The position numbers were made by a program, and so were the translations under genes. Below, one piece after another: positions 39,999 to 49,568 of a stretch of DNA of 64,000 nt. This DNA comes from Oscillibacter sp. 1-3. Its GTDB lineage: Bacteria; Bacillota; Clostridia; Oscillospirales; Oscillospiraceae. The stretch is from the NCBI RefSeq assembly GCF_000403435.2, contig NZ_KE159709.1, positions 333,604 through 397,603 of the forward strand, given 5' to 3'. The notes below the pieces were generated by a model, which ran no database searches, was not told the origin of the DNA, and saw only the letters and a program-made list of their open reading frames with translations. How positions within the stretch are numbered: position 1 is the first letter of the stretch; each line of letters begins with the position of its first letter.

Positions 39999-41069
39999 TT
40001 ACCCCCGCAGCAGGTTGTGGTCGCCCTGCTCATCATAGACGTTGATCTTTTCCCGCTTTACCGTCAGCGTGATGCGGGAGCCGGGAACCACAGTGTCGTC
40101 GATGGCGGACTCCTGGATCAGCTCCACTTTTTCCTCCAGGCCCACATCCACGATATAATGCGTATTCAATCCCAGGTAGATGCTGTCTACCACGGTGCCG
40201 GGGATGCCCTCACCGCCCTCGGGGCCGATGATGAATTCCTCAGGGCGCACGGAGACCTTTACCGGCTGATCCGGCGCGGCGCTCCAATTGGCATGGGCCG
40301 CGGTATAGCCGGAGGGGAATACCAGCTCTCCGCCCCGCAGCACGGCGGGGAGCACATTGGTCCGGCCGATGAAGGTCGCAACAAACAGATTGCTGGGCCG
40401 CTGATAGATGTCCCGGGGCGCGCCCAGGTGCTGGATGCTGCCCGATTTCATGACGGCGATGGTGTCGCTGATGGACATGGCCTCCTCCTGATCGTGGGTG
40501 ACATACACCGTGGTGATGCCAACCTCTTTCTGGATGCTGCGGATGGCCTGGCGCATTTCCAGACGCAGCTTGGCGTCCAGATTGGACAGGGGCTCGTCCA
40601 TCAAGAGCACATCGGGCTTGATGACCAGAGCGCGTGCCAGCGCTACCCGCTGCTGCTGGCCGCCGGAGAGGTTTTCGGGCAGTCGGTCGGCGTATTGATC
40701 GATCTGCATCATGGCCAAAAAGCGGTCACATTCCCGCTTGATGACCGCCTTGTCCAGCTTCCGGTTTTTCAGGCCGAAGGCCACGTTTTCCCGCACGGTC
40801 ATATGCGGGAAGATGGCGTAGTTCTGGAACACCATGCCGATGTTCCGTTTGCTGGGGTCCTTGTCGTTGATCCGCTCTTCGTTGAAATAAAAGTCGCCGC
40901 CCTCGATGGAGTTAAAGCCGGCGATCATGCGGAGCAGAGTGGTTTTGCCGCAGCCGGAGGGTCCCAGCAGGGTAAAGAGTTCACCGTCCCGGATGTCCAG
41001 ATTCAGTCCGGAGATAACTGTGGTGCTGCCATAGCGTTTTACGGCGTTTTTGATGGTGATCTTGCTCAT
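39999..41069 (-). CDS. ABC transporter ATP-binding protein (PotA/FbpC type)
   Basis: 356 aa. Walker A LLGPSGCGKTTLLRMI, signature LSGGQQQRVALARAL, Walker B DVLLMDEPLSNLDA and switch His in VYVTHDQEEAM, then a C-terminal TOBE regulatory domain (KVSVRPEEFIIGPEG). The start at 41069 is used instead of an upstream open frame because that part is low quality and AAAGGA precedes this ATG. Energises uptake with the permease at 38341. Confidence 0.93.
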   Translation of the reverse strand: MSKITIKNAVKRYGSTTVISGLNLDIRDGELFTLLGPSGCGKTTLLRMIAGFNSIEGGDFYFNEERINDKDPSKRNIGMVFQNYAIFPHMTVRENVAFGLKNRKLDKAVIKRECDRFLAMMQIDQYADRLPENLSGGQQQRVALARALVIKPDVLLMDEPLSNLDAKLRLEMRQAIRSIQKEVGITTVYVTHDQEEAMSISDTIAVMKSGSIQHLGAPRDIYQRPSNLFVATFIGRTNVLPAVLRGGELVFPSGYTAAHANWSAAPDQPVKVSVRPEEFIIGPEGGEGIPGTVVDSIYLGLNTHYIVDVGLEEKVELIQESAIDDTVVPGSRITLTVKREKINVYDEQGDHNLLRG

Positions 41070-41145
41070 GGGTGACCATTCCTTTCGGCGTTGTCCTGAT
41101 AAATCACAGGGACCCCGGCGGCCCGGGGTCCCCTTTTGGTGTTTC

Positions 41146-42237
41146 TCAGCCGGGATAGACGTCCATGTAGGCGTCCATATACTTATCGGTGATCTCCTGC
41201 TTGTGCTCATTGACGTAGGCCTGGTCAAAGGTGACGGTCTTCACGTCGGTGGCGGGGCGGAAGTAATCGGGATAGCTCACATCGTCGCGGACGGGACGGA
41301 CGTCCAAGTCGTTGCAGAAGATGTTCTGAACTTCCTGGCTCAGGACGAAGTCAACAAAGCGGCGGGCGTTGTCCAGGTTTTTGCAGTTGTTGATCACGCC
41401 CACAGTGGAGCCGGTGAACACGGTGCCCTCCTCGGGATAGACGATCTCGACCGGCGCGCCGTCGCGGGAGAGGATGATGCCGGCCTCCTCGTAGGACAGG
41501 GCGACCACCATCTCACCGTCGGCCACGGCCTTCCAGGCGGCGCTGGAGCCGGAGGCCAGCTTGCCGTCCAGATTGGCCACCAGCTGACGCACGATGTCCC
41601 AGCCCTCCTCATTTTCCAGGGACAGGCCGCCGAAGTCGCTGAGCAGGGTCTCGATGTGCATCATGGCGGAGGAGGAGGCGGTGGGATCGGGCATGGAGAT
41701 CTTGCCCTTCAGCTCGGGGTTCAGCAGGTCCATGTAGCCCTTGATCTCGATGTCGCCCACCAGATCGGTATTGACGATGAAGATGGAGGAATCCAGGCAG
41801 TAGTTGGTGCAATAGCCCAGAGTGTTCCGGAATTCCTCGATGACGTTTTCGTTTTCGGGGCTCACGTAGTCCTGGAAGATGTGCTTGTACTCGGTGTAAG
41901 AGGACTCGCCGCCGCCGAAGATCACATCGGCGTAGGGATTGGCGCCTTCGGCGTCCACGCGGGCCAGGAGTTCGCCGGTGCCGCCGGTGATGACCTCGAC
42001 CTCAATACCGGTCTTTTCCTCGAACAGGGGAATAATGGCGTTGATCTGCCCCTCGGTAGCAGGGGAGTAGATTACCAGCTTGTCGCTGCCGCTGGGCTGC
42101 TCGGTGTCTGCGGGGGCACCGGCGTCCGGAGCCGGAGCGGGGGTATCGGTTGAGGGCTTGCCGCCGCAGCCGGCCAGCAGGCTGAGGGTCATAATCCCCG
42201 CCAACAGGAGTGAGAGTGCTTTTACGCGATGTTTCAT
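41146..42237 (-). CDS. extracellular solute-binding lipoprotein (family 1, FbpA-like)
   Basis: 363 aa. Lipobox signal peptide (ALSLLLAGIMTLSLLAGC), then a spacer rich in Pro/Ala/Asp, and the binding fold (KLVIYSPATEGQINAIIPLFEEKTGIEVEV, TGGTGELLARVDAEGANPYADVIFGGGESS). Captures the substrate for the ABC transporter. GGGAGG lies before the start. First gene of the leftward transport operon, directly downstream of a two-component system, which likely controls it. Confidence 0.9.
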   Translation of the reverse strand: MKHRVKALSLLLAGIMTLSLLAGCGGKPSTDTPAPAPDAGAPADTEQPSGSDKLVIYSPATEGQINAIIPLFEEKTGIEVEVITGGTGELLARVDAEGANPYADVIFGGGESSYTEYKHIFQDYVSPENENVIEEFRNTLGYCTNYCLDSSIFIVNTDLVGDIEIKGYMDLLNPELKGKISMPDPTASSSAMMHIETLLSDFGGLSLENEEGWDIVRQLVANLDGKLASGSSAAWKAVADGEMVVALSYEEAGIILSRDGAPVEIVYPEEGTVFTGSTVGVINNCKNLDNARRFVDFVLSQEVQNIFCNDLDVRPVRDDVSYPDYFRPATDVKTVTFDQAYVNEHKQEITDKYMDAYMDVYPG

Positions 42238-42458
42238 CTTGAGTATCCTCCCTTTTTGGTGTTTTGACTGTTTTCCATGGTGTCCTTCCCAGTGGGATTG
42301 TCTATATTGTAGCATCCTCACTCTGAAAACACAGGAGGAAATCCTGCACTTTTGAGATAAAAAACTGCTCTTATGATGGAAAAACACCAATTGTGTCAGA
42401 ACATGGATATGTCTACGGCGCTTTCGGAGCCGGCTCTGTCGTGCTGTTCAGGCAGGGG

Positions 42459-43238
42459 TCAGTGGAAGAGCCTGACATATTCCCGGGGGGAGCAGCCCAC
42501 GTGCTTTCGGAACACGGTGTTCAGATATTTGGCGTTGAGAAAACCGCATTCCTCGGCGATGATTTCGGTGCGCTTGTCGGTTTCCCGCAGCAGGACAATG
42601 GCCTTTTGGATGCGGTAGCGGGTGAGGTATTCACTAAAGCCCAGCTTCATCTCCTCCTTGAATCTGCGAATCAGGAAGCTCTCGCTGTAATGGAGCTCTC
42701 CCGCCAGGTCGTGCATGGTCAGTTTTTCGGCGTAGTGCCGGTCCACATACTCCAAGATCTGGCGGACGGCGCCGCTTTTGACCTGTGTGCGGTCAACGCT
42801 GGAGAGCAGATCAATCCCGCGCAGGCCGTCCTCCTCTTTCCGGTATTCGCTGTATGCCAGCCTGCGGCGGCGGGATTCCTTGGCGTCCTCAATGGCCTCC
42901 GCCAGCTCGCCGAAATCCACGGGTTTGAGCAGGAAGCGCACGGCGCCCACCTTCACGGCCCGTTGGGCGTACGCAAATTCCGGGTAACCGGTGAGGATGA
43001 TGGCGCTGTAATCAAAGCGGTCTCTGGTTGCCTCCAGGACACCCAGACCATCCAGAAAGGGAATATTGATGTCCGCAATGACAATATCCGGATTTTCCGC
43101 CTCAATGACAGCCACTGCCTCCCGGCCGTCGGCCGCCTCCAGGATTTCACTGCAGTCCAGAGCCTGCCAATCCATCGAGTAGATCAGTCCGCGGCGGATG
43201 ACCGCCTCATCCTCCACTACCAGCAGTTTGTAACTCAT
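42459..43238 (-). CDS. response regulator with AraC-type DNA-binding domain
   Basis: 259 aa. Receiver domain with acidic pocket (LLVVEDEAVIRRGLIYSMDW), phospho-acceptor Asp in PDIVIADINIPFLDG and Lys in FLLKPVDFGE. The C-terminal pair of AraC helix-turn-helix motifs (LTMHDLAGELHYSESFLIRRFKEE, TEIIAEECGFLNAKYLNTVFRKH) follows. The ATG overlaps the kinase stop (ATGA). It probably activates the binding-protein operon next to it. Confidence 0.92.
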   Translation of the reverse strand: MSYKLLVVEDEAVIRRGLIYSMDWQALDCSEILEAADGREAVAVIEAENPDIVIADINIPFLDGLGVLEATRDRFDYSAIILTGYPEFAYAQRAVKVGAVRFLLKPVDFGELAEAIEDAKESRRRRLAYSEYRKEEDGLRGIDLLSSVDRTQVKSGAVRQILEYVDRHYAEKLTMHDLAGELHYSESFLIRRFKEEMKLGFSEYLTRYRIQKAIVLLRETDKRTEIIAEECGFLNAKYLNTVFRKHVGCSPREYVRLFH

Positions 43239-44911
43239 GATGCCTCCTCCATATGGGCAATGCGCAGCAGTACCCGGGTGCCCTGTCCCGGGACACTGTC
43301 CAGTTCCATCCCGCTGCCGGCGCCGAACTGAAGATTGAGCCGGCGGGCAATGTTTTTCAGCCCATGGTGTGTGCTGTGGGGCGCTGTTTTGGCAGCAATG
43401 AGATGCCGAATTTCCTCCAGGAGCTCCTGGGACATCCCCGCACCGTCGTCCACCACTTCCAGGTAGAGAAAATCCTCGTCCTCCCAGGCCCGGATGGTGA
43501 CGGTCAGGGACTGCTGCCGCTGCAGGACATACTTTACACTGTTTTCCACGATGGGCTGGAGGCACAGCCGGAGACAGGGGTGATCCAGGCAGCTGTCCGG
43601 AATGTCCAGATTGTAGTGAAAACGCCCCTGAAAGCGGTATTGGATAATTGTCAGATAGTCCCGCAGGTGGAGCAGATCCGACCGCAGGGACACCATTCCC
43701 TCCGGGGCGTCGATGCTGTAACGCAGCAATGAGGTGAGTTTGAGGATGATGAAGTCCGCGTCCCTGTCTCCCAAGCGGATGGCGTAGCGGATGCTTTCCA
43801 GCGTGTTGTAGAGAAAATGGGGGTCGAACTGGGCTTCCAGCTGAAGTCGCTCCATCTGGTTGTTCAACTGTGCCAGTTCCAGATTTCGGCTGCTGAGGGA
43901 TTCCAGATGATCCAGCATGGTGTTGATGTGATCGGCGATGGTCTCAAATTCATCTCCGGTGTGAAGTTCCACCCGGTGGGAGCCATCTCCGAATTGAATG
44001 GCGGTGAGCTCGGAGTGCAGGGTTGCCAATGAGCGGGAGTTCAGGTCCGCGATGCGCCGGGCAAAGGTGCGTCCGGTGAGCAGCAGAGCCGCCACCAGCA
44101 CGATCAGGGCGCACAGGGCGATGGCGTAGTAAGAGGTCAGACCGCTGTTTTTGACAAACGTGTAGATGTATACGCCGCAGCGAGGCTGATAGGTGCGCGC
44201 CATCCAGTACTGCCGCCCCTCATAGAGCGTGCTTCCGGAGTCGGGCTGAAAACGGTGTACGCCGTCTATCAGCGTCCGGTTGCTGGCCGCGATGATCCAG
44301 CCCTCCTCGTCGGTGATGACTCCGTCGAATTGGTTTTGCAGCATGATGGATTCCCACCCGGAGCCGTCAATGTAGATGGAGGCCGCTCCGGCCGCGAAGC
44401 CGTCCTCCCGGAACAGGGGCGCGGACAGTACGTATTTTCCGGTATTTCTGAAAAGGTGATAGGTGGTAATGTAAACCCCGTTGTTCTTGTCGAGATTCTG
44501 CTGGACCAGCTGGTCAAAGTATTGCTGGTGGGTGTTGGGGCCGTCGCCGTCCACGTTGGCGTATACAATTTCATTTTCCCTGTCTGTGAGAATCAGCTCA
44601 CTGGAAAGACCGGTAGTCAGGACAAAGCTGTTGAACCAGTAGGAGATATAGTTGTCGCTGACCTCGCCGTTCAGATGGCGGAGGAAGAGCGTCTGCGTAT
44701 CTTTTGAGGTGAGAAAATCGGTGTACTGCTGATAGCTTTCCAGAAAGGCGTGGGAGAGAAGTTCGTTGTTTTTGGCGTTCAGATAGGTGTTGAATCCCAG
44801 CGTATATATCAGCAGGATCACGGTGAAGACCGTAAAAAAGACAAGGGCCATTCCGGCCGCGTACCGGGCGAACTGCCGGCTTAATTTTTCCTGATAGGAT
44901 TCTCTGACCAT
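43235..44911 (-). CDS. LytS/YesM-type sensor histidine kinase
   Basis: 558 aa. N-terminal membrane helix (AAGMALVFFTVFTVILLIY), a large extracytoplasmic Cache-like sensor (residues 40-280), second helix (YYAIALCALIVLVAALLLTG), HAMP, His_kinase domain with the phospho-His in QFDPHFLYNTLESIRY, and an ATPase domain (PIVENSVKYVL, DDGAGMSQELL, HHGLKNIARRL). It senses an external ligand, plausibly the sugar amine carried by the adjacent transporter (inference). Transcribed leftward with its regulator. Confidence 0.92.
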   Translation of the reverse strand: MVRESYQEKLSRQFARYAAGMALVFFTVFTVILLIYTLGFNTYLNAKNNELLSHAFLESYQQYTDFLTSKDTQTLFLRHLNGEVSDNYISYWFNSFVLTTGLSSELILTDRENEIVYANVDGDGPNTHQQYFDQLVQQNLDKNNGVYITTYHLFRNTGKYVLSAPLFREDGFAAGAASIYIDGSGWESIMLQNQFDGVITDEEGWIIAASNRTLIDGVHRFQPDSGSTLYEGRQYWMARTYQPRCGVYIYTFVKNSGLTSYYAIALCALIVLVAALLLTGRTFARRIADLNSRSLATLHSELTAIQFGDGSHRVELHTGDEFETIADHINTMLDHLESLSSRNLELAQLNNQMERLQLEAQFDPHFLYNTLESIRYAIRLGDRDADFIILKLTSLLRYSIDAPEGMVSLRSDLLHLRDYLTIIQYRFQGRFHYNLDIPDSCLDHPCLRLCLQPIVENSVKYVLQRQQSLTVTIRAWEDEDFLYLEVVDDGAGMSQELLEEIRHLIAAKTAPHSTHHGLKNIARRLNLQFGAGSGMELDSVPGQGTRVLLRIAHMEEAS

Positions 44912-44939
44912 GATGTCTCTCCGCTCCTCTTGACAGGTT

Positions 44940-44976
44940 TTCGCTCAGTTGCTATAATAGCGAAAAATGGTATGCA
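44940..44976 (+). promoter_or_regulatory. consensus promoter with overlapping inverted repeat (BtpA-like gene)
   Basis: TTGACA (44940..44945), 17-bp spacer, TATAAT (44963..44968). An 8-bp inverted repeat TTTTCGCT (44948..44955) / AGCGAAAA (44969..44976) brackets the -10 box and looks like an operator. The divergent kinase gene starts at 44911. Confidence 0.8.
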
Positions 44977-45021
44977 TTTACTGTGAACTCATCTGTTATA
45001 ACGGTGGAAAGAAGTGATTTG

Positions 45022-45846
45022 ATGTCTTGGATACAGGAGCTCTTCGGGGTGGAAAAGCCCATCATTGCCATGCTGCACCTGGAACCGCTGCCCGGTGATC
45101 CGGAATGGAGGCCCGAAAGCCGGATGGAGCGGGTTGTCGAGCTTGCTCGGCAGGATCTGCGGGCCCTTCAGGACGGGGGAGTGGACGCCGTTCTGGTCTC
45201 CAACGAGTTCAGCCTGCCCTATCAGCGGCATATGTCCTTTGTCACTCCGGCGGCGATGGCCCGGGTAATCGGAGAACTGCGCGGGGACTTCCGGGTACCC
45301 ATGGGGGTGGACTGCATCTCAGACGGTCTGGCCTCCATCGAGCTGGCGGCGGCGGTAGATGCCGCTTTCGTCCGAGGGACCTTCTCCGGGGTCTATGCGG
45401 GGGATGGGGGATTTTATAACAACGATATAGCGGAGCTCCTGCGCCGCAAAGCGGCTCTGGGGCTGGATCGGCTGCGGATGCTCTACTTTCTGAACCCGGA
45501 GTCGGACAGGAACCTGGATACCCGGCCGCTGCCCCAGATTGCCCGCTCCCTCATCGCCAAGACGGCACCGGATGGACTGTGTGTCTCCGCATCTGCGGCG
45601 GGAGAGGATGTGGCTGTGGAGGCGCTCGACCAGGTTTGGAAAGAAGCCCGGGGCCGGGCGGCGGTGTTCTGCAACACCGGCTGTCGTATGGAGACCATTC
45701 AAAATAAGCTGGCGGTCTGCGACGGAGCCGTGGTGGGCACCACCTTTAAGGCGGGGGGATCTTTTCGGGCCAGAGTGGATGCCGGCAGAGTGGCGGAGTT
45801 CATGTCTGTGGTCCGCGGGCTGCGCCGGACGGGAGGCGCCGGATGA
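45022..45846 (+). CDS. BtpA/SgcQ-family TIM-barrel protein
   Basis: 274 aa. Family features: IIAMLHLEPLPGDPEW, DALRALQDGGVDAVLVSNEF-like DLRALQDGGVDAVLVSNEF, PMGVDCISDGLASIELAAAVDAAFVRGTFSGVY and VVGTTFKAGG near the end. SgcQ-like members occur in sugar gene clusters; the reaction is unknown. The ATG at 45022 follows GAAAGAAGTG; an upstream GTG (44983) lies inside the leader. It overlaps the HAD gene by 4 bp. Confidence 0.88.
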   Translation: MSWIQELFGVEKPIIAMLHLEPLPGDPEWRPESRMERVVELARQDLRALQDGGVDAVLVSNEFSLPYQRHMSFVTPAAMARVIGELRGDFRVPMGVDCISDGLASIELAAAVDAAFVRGTFSGVYAGDGGFYNNDIAELLRRKAALGLDRLRMLYFLNPESDRNLDTRPLPQIARSLIAKTAPDGLCVSASAAGEDVAVEALDQVWKEARGRAAVFCNTGCRMETIQNKLAVCDGAVVGTTFKAGGSFRARVDAGRVAEFMSVVRGLRRTGGAG

Positions 45847-46631
45847 GGCGATTGCTGTGTCTGGATATGGACGGGACGCTGCTGAGGGATGACGGAGGCC
45901 TGGGCGCGGCCACCACGGAGGTTTTGAGACGCATCCGGGAGCGGGGACACGTGGTCAGCTTTGTCACTGGCCGCGGTGAGATCGATATGTTCCGCTGTCA
46001 ATACCTGTATCGCTGCGCGGATTATATGTTGATGGGCAACGGCGTGAAATTGCTGGAGACGTCTTCCGGACGGATGCTGTTCCGGCAGACTGTGCCCCGG
46101 GAACCGGCCGAAAAACTGATGGAATTTTGTCTGAAACGGGATCTGCATCTCTACGTGATGATGGGACCTCAATATGCCGTGAATAAGATCACGCCGGGCG
46201 TAAGACAGTATGCGGAGGAGATCGGCGTCTATCCAAGGCTTTTTTCCCATGTCGGTGAGATCGACCTGGAGACGGTGGAGAGCTTCATGGTCAGCGGAGA
46301 TCAGGAGGCGGTGGTCAGACTGGTGGAGGAAGAGGCGCTACCGCTGCTGTGTGTGCCCTCTGAGCCGGGCTGCTGTGATATTCTTCCCGTCGGAGTTGGA
46401 AAATGGCAGGGGGTGCGGAAGCTGTCGGAAATGCTGCGGATACCGGTATCTGATGTACTGGCGGCTGGGAATTACGACAATGATATTGACATGATCCGGG
46501 GAGCGGGCGTCGGTGTGGCGGTGGCAAACGCATTGGAGCACGTGCGGGCCGCGGCGGACTATGTTACGGCACGCACCAATAATGAAGACGCTTTGGTGGA
46601 GATTGCGTCGGTTTTTCTGGATCTGGAATAG
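45843..46631 (+). CDS. HAD-superfamily phosphatase (Cof type)
   Basis: 262 aa. HAD motif I (CLDMDGTLLRDDG), Ser/Thr motif II (VSFVTGRGE), C2B cap in the middle, and motif III/IV with Lys and Asp (GVGKWQGVRKLSEML, AAGNYDNDIDMIRGAGVGVAVANA). It removes phosphate from sugar phosphates. Coupled to the BtpA-like gene by ATGA overlap, so the two probably act in one path. Confidence 0.9.
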   Translation: MRRLLCLDMDGTLLRDDGGLGAATTEVLRRIRERGHVVSFVTGRGEIDMFRCQYLYRCADYMLMGNGVKLLETSSGRMLFRQTVPREPAEKLMEFCLKRDLHLYVMMGPQYAVNKITPGVRQYAEEIGVYPRLFSHVGEIDLETVESFMVSGDQEAVVRLVEEEALPLLCVPSEPGCCDILPVGVGKWQGVRKLSEMLRIPVSDVLAAGNYDNDIDMIRGAGVGVAVANALEHVRAAADYVTARTNNEDALVEIASVFLDLE

Positions 46632-47021
46632 TGCATACAAAAAATATAGCACAGGAATTTTGATTCTGCAACAAAAATAACAGATAAGTTAATTATATTT
46701 TTGAACCATTTGAACGCGCACCCCGTCTCATTGGTCTGAGGCGGGGTGCGGCTGGTGTTCCCGCAATATCAAAAACGGCACATCGAAAATAAAATAGTAT
46801 ATAACGGGTTTGTTGCGCCGGCTTGGCGGATATGGTATACTCACTTATATCCATGGTCGGCTGCGGCGTTGGACATGGTCGGTCCTCCGCCTCCGGCGGA
46901 GCGCCGGGAGCGGCTTACAGCCGGCGGGCATAGACGCCGGTATTTTTGAGACGGGTATTTTGTTATTTTACCTTTGGCTTGCTTGACTATGGGGGAATAA
47001 CACCTGGAAAGGAGCTGTGCT
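46632..47021 (+). promoter_or_regulatory. intergenic region with hairpin and promoter for the GntR genes
   Basis: 390 bp without a gene. It contains a hairpin (GCACCCCGTCTCA / TGAGGCGGGGTGC at 46719..46748) and a likely promoter TTGCGC (46813..46818), 17-bp spacer, TATACT (46836..46841) serving the GntR gene at 47022. Confidence 0.65.
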
Positions 47022-47792
47022 ATGGCGCAGGAGTATAAGGTGCGGCCTCGGGAGGCGGCGCTGGAGACCATCGTCGCATACATCGCGGCACAGAATCTCC
47101 AGCCGGGAGACCGTCTCCCCGCGGAGCGGGAGATGTGTCAAATGTGGTCGCTTAACCGCAGTACGCTGCGCTCGGCGCTCTCCCGTCTGGAACGGGACGG
47201 GGTTTTGGATATTAGGCAGGGGGCGGGTATCTTTGTTGCGAGGCCGAAATTCAGGCGAAATCTTCAAAATCTCAAGTCTTTCACGGAGGAGAGCGGCTGC
47301 CAGGGCCTTCGGTTGGAGAACAGGGTTCTCTCCCTTTCGCAGATAGAGTGCGACAAGCACTTCTCCCGGCGTTTTCAGGTGATGCTGGGCACGCCGCTTT
47401 GGAGACTGTCCCGTCTGCGTATCATCGATGGGTGCCCGGTGGCGATTGAGACGTCGTTTTTCAGGCGGGATCGCTTCCCGGAGATCAGCCGGTTTGATTT
47501 TGGCCAGGACTCCCTTTTCCGTGTATTTGCGGTGGAATACCACGCGAAGCCGGTGTTTGGAGACGAGAGAGTTTCCATTACGAAGATCACAACGGAGGAG
47601 GCGGATCTGCTGGACACACCCGACGGGAGCCCGGCGTTTTGGATTGTCAGTCAGACCCGTGATGGACAGGGAGAACTGTTGGAGTACTGCCGCACGGTCG
47701 CTCGGGCGGACCGGCTGATTTTGACCAGTGTTTTGGAGCGGAGGGAGCTGGGAGAGGCGGCTGAGAGAGAAAGAGGGCATGGAGTGGTTTGA
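47022..47792 (+). CDS. GntR/HutC-family regulator
   Basis: 256 aa. N-terminal winged helix (ALETIVAYIAAQNLQPGDRLPAEREM, WSLNRSTLRSALSRLERDGVL, GAGIFVA) and a C-terminal UTRA ligand domain. Such regulators sense sugar or amine phosphates. GGAAAGGAG lies upstream. It is followed by a second GntR gene, and may regulate the kinase downstream or the BtpA-HAD pair. Confidence 0.88.
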   Translation: MAQEYKVRPREAALETIVAYIAAQNLQPGDRLPAEREMCQMWSLNRSTLRSALSRLERDGVLDIRQGAGIFVARPKFRRNLQNLKSFTEESGCQGLRLENRVLSLSQIECDKHFSRRFQVMLGTPLWRLSRLRIIDGCPVAIETSFFRRDRFPEISRFDFGQDSLFRVFAVEYHAKPVFGDERVSITKITTEEADLLDTPDGSPAFWIVSQTRDGQGELLEYCRTVARADRLILTSVLERRELGEAAERERGHGVV

Positions 47793-47805
47793 AAAGGGGG
47801 GCGTT

Positions 47806-48555
47806 ATGACAGAGAAAAGCGTGGGATACCGTTCACCGCTCTATTTGCAGCTGCGGGAGGTCATCCGCGGGAAAATCGAGAGTGGAGAATATCCTCCGGG
47901 GACGTGTATTCCCTCGGAGAGCGCACTGTCCAAGATTTATGGCATCCATCGGCTCTCCGTGCGTTCGGCGATTTCGGCTCTGGAGTATGAGGGTCTGCTG
48001 AGGAGTGTTCAGGGCAAGGGCGTGTTTGTCATCGGCGGGAAAGACGAGCGGGATCTGGAGACCATTGGCGGATTTAAGCAGACCATGCAGATGCTGGGGC
48101 GGACTCCGTCCACAAAAGTAATCATAAAGGCCCTGCGGCCGGCGGGACCGTGTTATGCCCAATCGCTGGGGGTGGAAGCGGAGGCGCTGGTCAACTACAT
48201 TAAACGCGTGTGTTACAGTGACGGCGACGCCTATTCTCTTGAGGAGATCTACATCCCGCAGAGTGTGATCCCCACTTTGCCAGATATTGATCTGGGCCTT
48301 TTTTCGATTTATGAGATCTATGAGTTCTACGGAATTCAGGTGACAAGGGTAGACCAGTCGCTGGAAGTGACTCAGTTAGATCCGATAGAGGCCCGCCTCC
48401 TGGACATAGATCCCTCCTCGCCGGTTTTGAAATTTCAGAGCGTGAGCTGTGACCAAAACGGGAGAATCATTGAATATGCACGGACCTATACCAGGGGAGA
48501 CCGGTGCAGCTTTAATGTTCACTATTCCGAAGATAGAAATTCAAAAAGAGTATAA
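47806..48555 (+). CDS. second GntR/HutC-family regulator
   Basis: 249 aa. Winged helix (SPLYLQLREVIRGKIESGEY, PPGTCIPSESALSKIYGIHRLSVRSAISALEYEGLL, GKGVFV) and UTRA domain (LPDIDLGLFSIYEIYEFYGI, PVLKFQSVSCDQNG). The start at 47806 follows AAAAGGGGGG. It is only 13 bp after the first GntR gene. The two proteins differ enough that they probably read different signals. Confidence 0.88.
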   Translation: MTEKSVGYRSPLYLQLREVIRGKIESGEYPPGTCIPSESALSKIYGIHRLSVRSAISALEYEGLLRSVQGKGVFVIGGKDERDLETIGGFKQTMQMLGRTPSTKVIIKALRPAGPCYAQSLGVEAEALVNYIKRVCYSDGDAYSLEEIYIPQSVIPTLPDIDLGLFSIYEIYEFYGIQVTRVDQSLEVTQLDPIEARLLDIDPSSPVLKFQSVSCDQNGRIIEYARTYTRGDRCSFNVHYSEDRNSKRV

Positions 48556-48637
48556 AGAGCATATTGTGTTCGACTTGGGGACGTGAGAGTTGCCAGAATT
48601 TGAATATGGGTTTACAGTGGAAAAAGGAGGCGTCAAA

Positions 48638-49489
48638 GTGGAAAAGAGAATTTGTGTGGCGGCAGTCGGGGACAACTGTATGGATTGCTACGACGATTTG
48701 GGCCAGAGCTTTCCGGGGGGAAACCCGGTAAATGTGGCTGTGTACATTCGGCGTCTGGGGGGACAGGCCTCCTATACGGGCGCCGTTGGCAGCGATCCCA
48801 GCGGCAGGCAGATGATAGAGGCCATTGCGGCAAAAGGCGTGGACACCTCCCATGTCCAGGTGCTGGAGGGAAAAACAGCCGTCAGCCATGTGCGGCTGGT
48901 GGAAGGCGATCGGGTATTTGGAGAATACGAAGAGGGGGTCCTAGCCGACTTTAAACTGCGCCCCGAGGATGTCTCCTTCCTGTGCGCCCAGGACTTGGTG
49001 GCGACCGGTATTTGGGGGATGATCGAGGGCGATTTGCCGTCAATCTCCCAAAAGGTGCCGGTGGCGTTTGACTTCGCCAACAAATTTGCAAGTCCCATTG
49101 TGGACCGGGCGATCCCCTATGTGACTTACGCCTTCTTTTCCTATGACGAGGAATCGCGGGAGGACTTCGCGGAACGCTGCCGCCAGCTGGGGCTTGGGGA
49201 GTCATCCAGCGATGAGGAAATGCTGGCGGGATTCATGGAAGCCATGTGGAAACTGGGACCGAAAGCCGTCATTGTGACGCGGGGCAAGGCGGGGAGCCTG
49301 GCATGGGACGGCAGCCAGCTGTACCGCTGCGGGATTGTGGAGTGCGAAGTAGTGGATACCATGGGGGCGGGCGACAGTTTTATCGCGGGCTTTCTATACG
49401 GTGTTCTTGAGGGAAAGACCATTCCGGAGGCCATGCGGGCCGGCGCGGAAAACAGCGCGGTGACACTGGGCTATTCCGGCGCCTGGTAA
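48638..49489 (+). CDS. frlD: FrlD-like PfkB-family fructosamine 6-kinase
   Basis: 283 aa ribokinase-fold kinase resembling E. coli FrlD: CVAAVGDNCMDCYDDLGQSF, PGGNPVNVAVYIRRLGG, RVFGEYEEGVLADFKL, GIWGMIEGDLP, and the catalytic DTMGAGDSFIAGFLYG with the base Asp. It phosphorylates the sugar C6 before deglycation. The GTG at 48638 has AAAGGAGG 7 nt upstream; a TTG at 48590 is less likely. Last gene after the two GntR genes. Confidence 0.88.
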   Translation: MEKRICVAAVGDNCMDCYDDLGQSFPGGNPVNVAVYIRRLGGQASYTGAVGSDPSGRQMIEAIAAKGVDTSHVQVLEGKTAVSHVRLVEGDRVFGEYEEGVLADFKLRPEDVSFLCAQDLVATGIWGMIEGDLPSISQKVPVAFDFANKFASPIVDRAIPYVTYAFFSYDEESREDFAERCRQLGLGESSSDEEMLAGFMEAMWKLGPKAVIVTRGKAGSLAWDGSQLYRCGIVECEVVDTMGAGDSFIAGFLYGVLEGKTIPEAMRAGAENSAVTLGYSGAW

Positions 49490-49529
49490 GATACGCGGCT
49501 TTGATGGCAGAATCCGTTATAGTGCATAA

Positions 49530-49564
49530 AATCTGGCAGGATTCTTTGCGAATCCTGCCAGATT
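49530..49564. terminator. perfect 15-bp hairpin after the kinase gene
   Basis: AATCTGGCAGGATTC pairs with GAATCCTGCCAGATT around a 5-nt loop. There is no T-run on the plus strand, so termination may be inefficient. The operator palindrome begins 5 bp later. Confidence 0.65.
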
Positions 49565-49568
49565 GACA

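Noticed and set aside
39097..40038. Plus-strand open frames opposite the ABC transporter genes
   Set aside because: Complement of conserved permease and ATPase genes; repetitive Gly/His/Asp translations.
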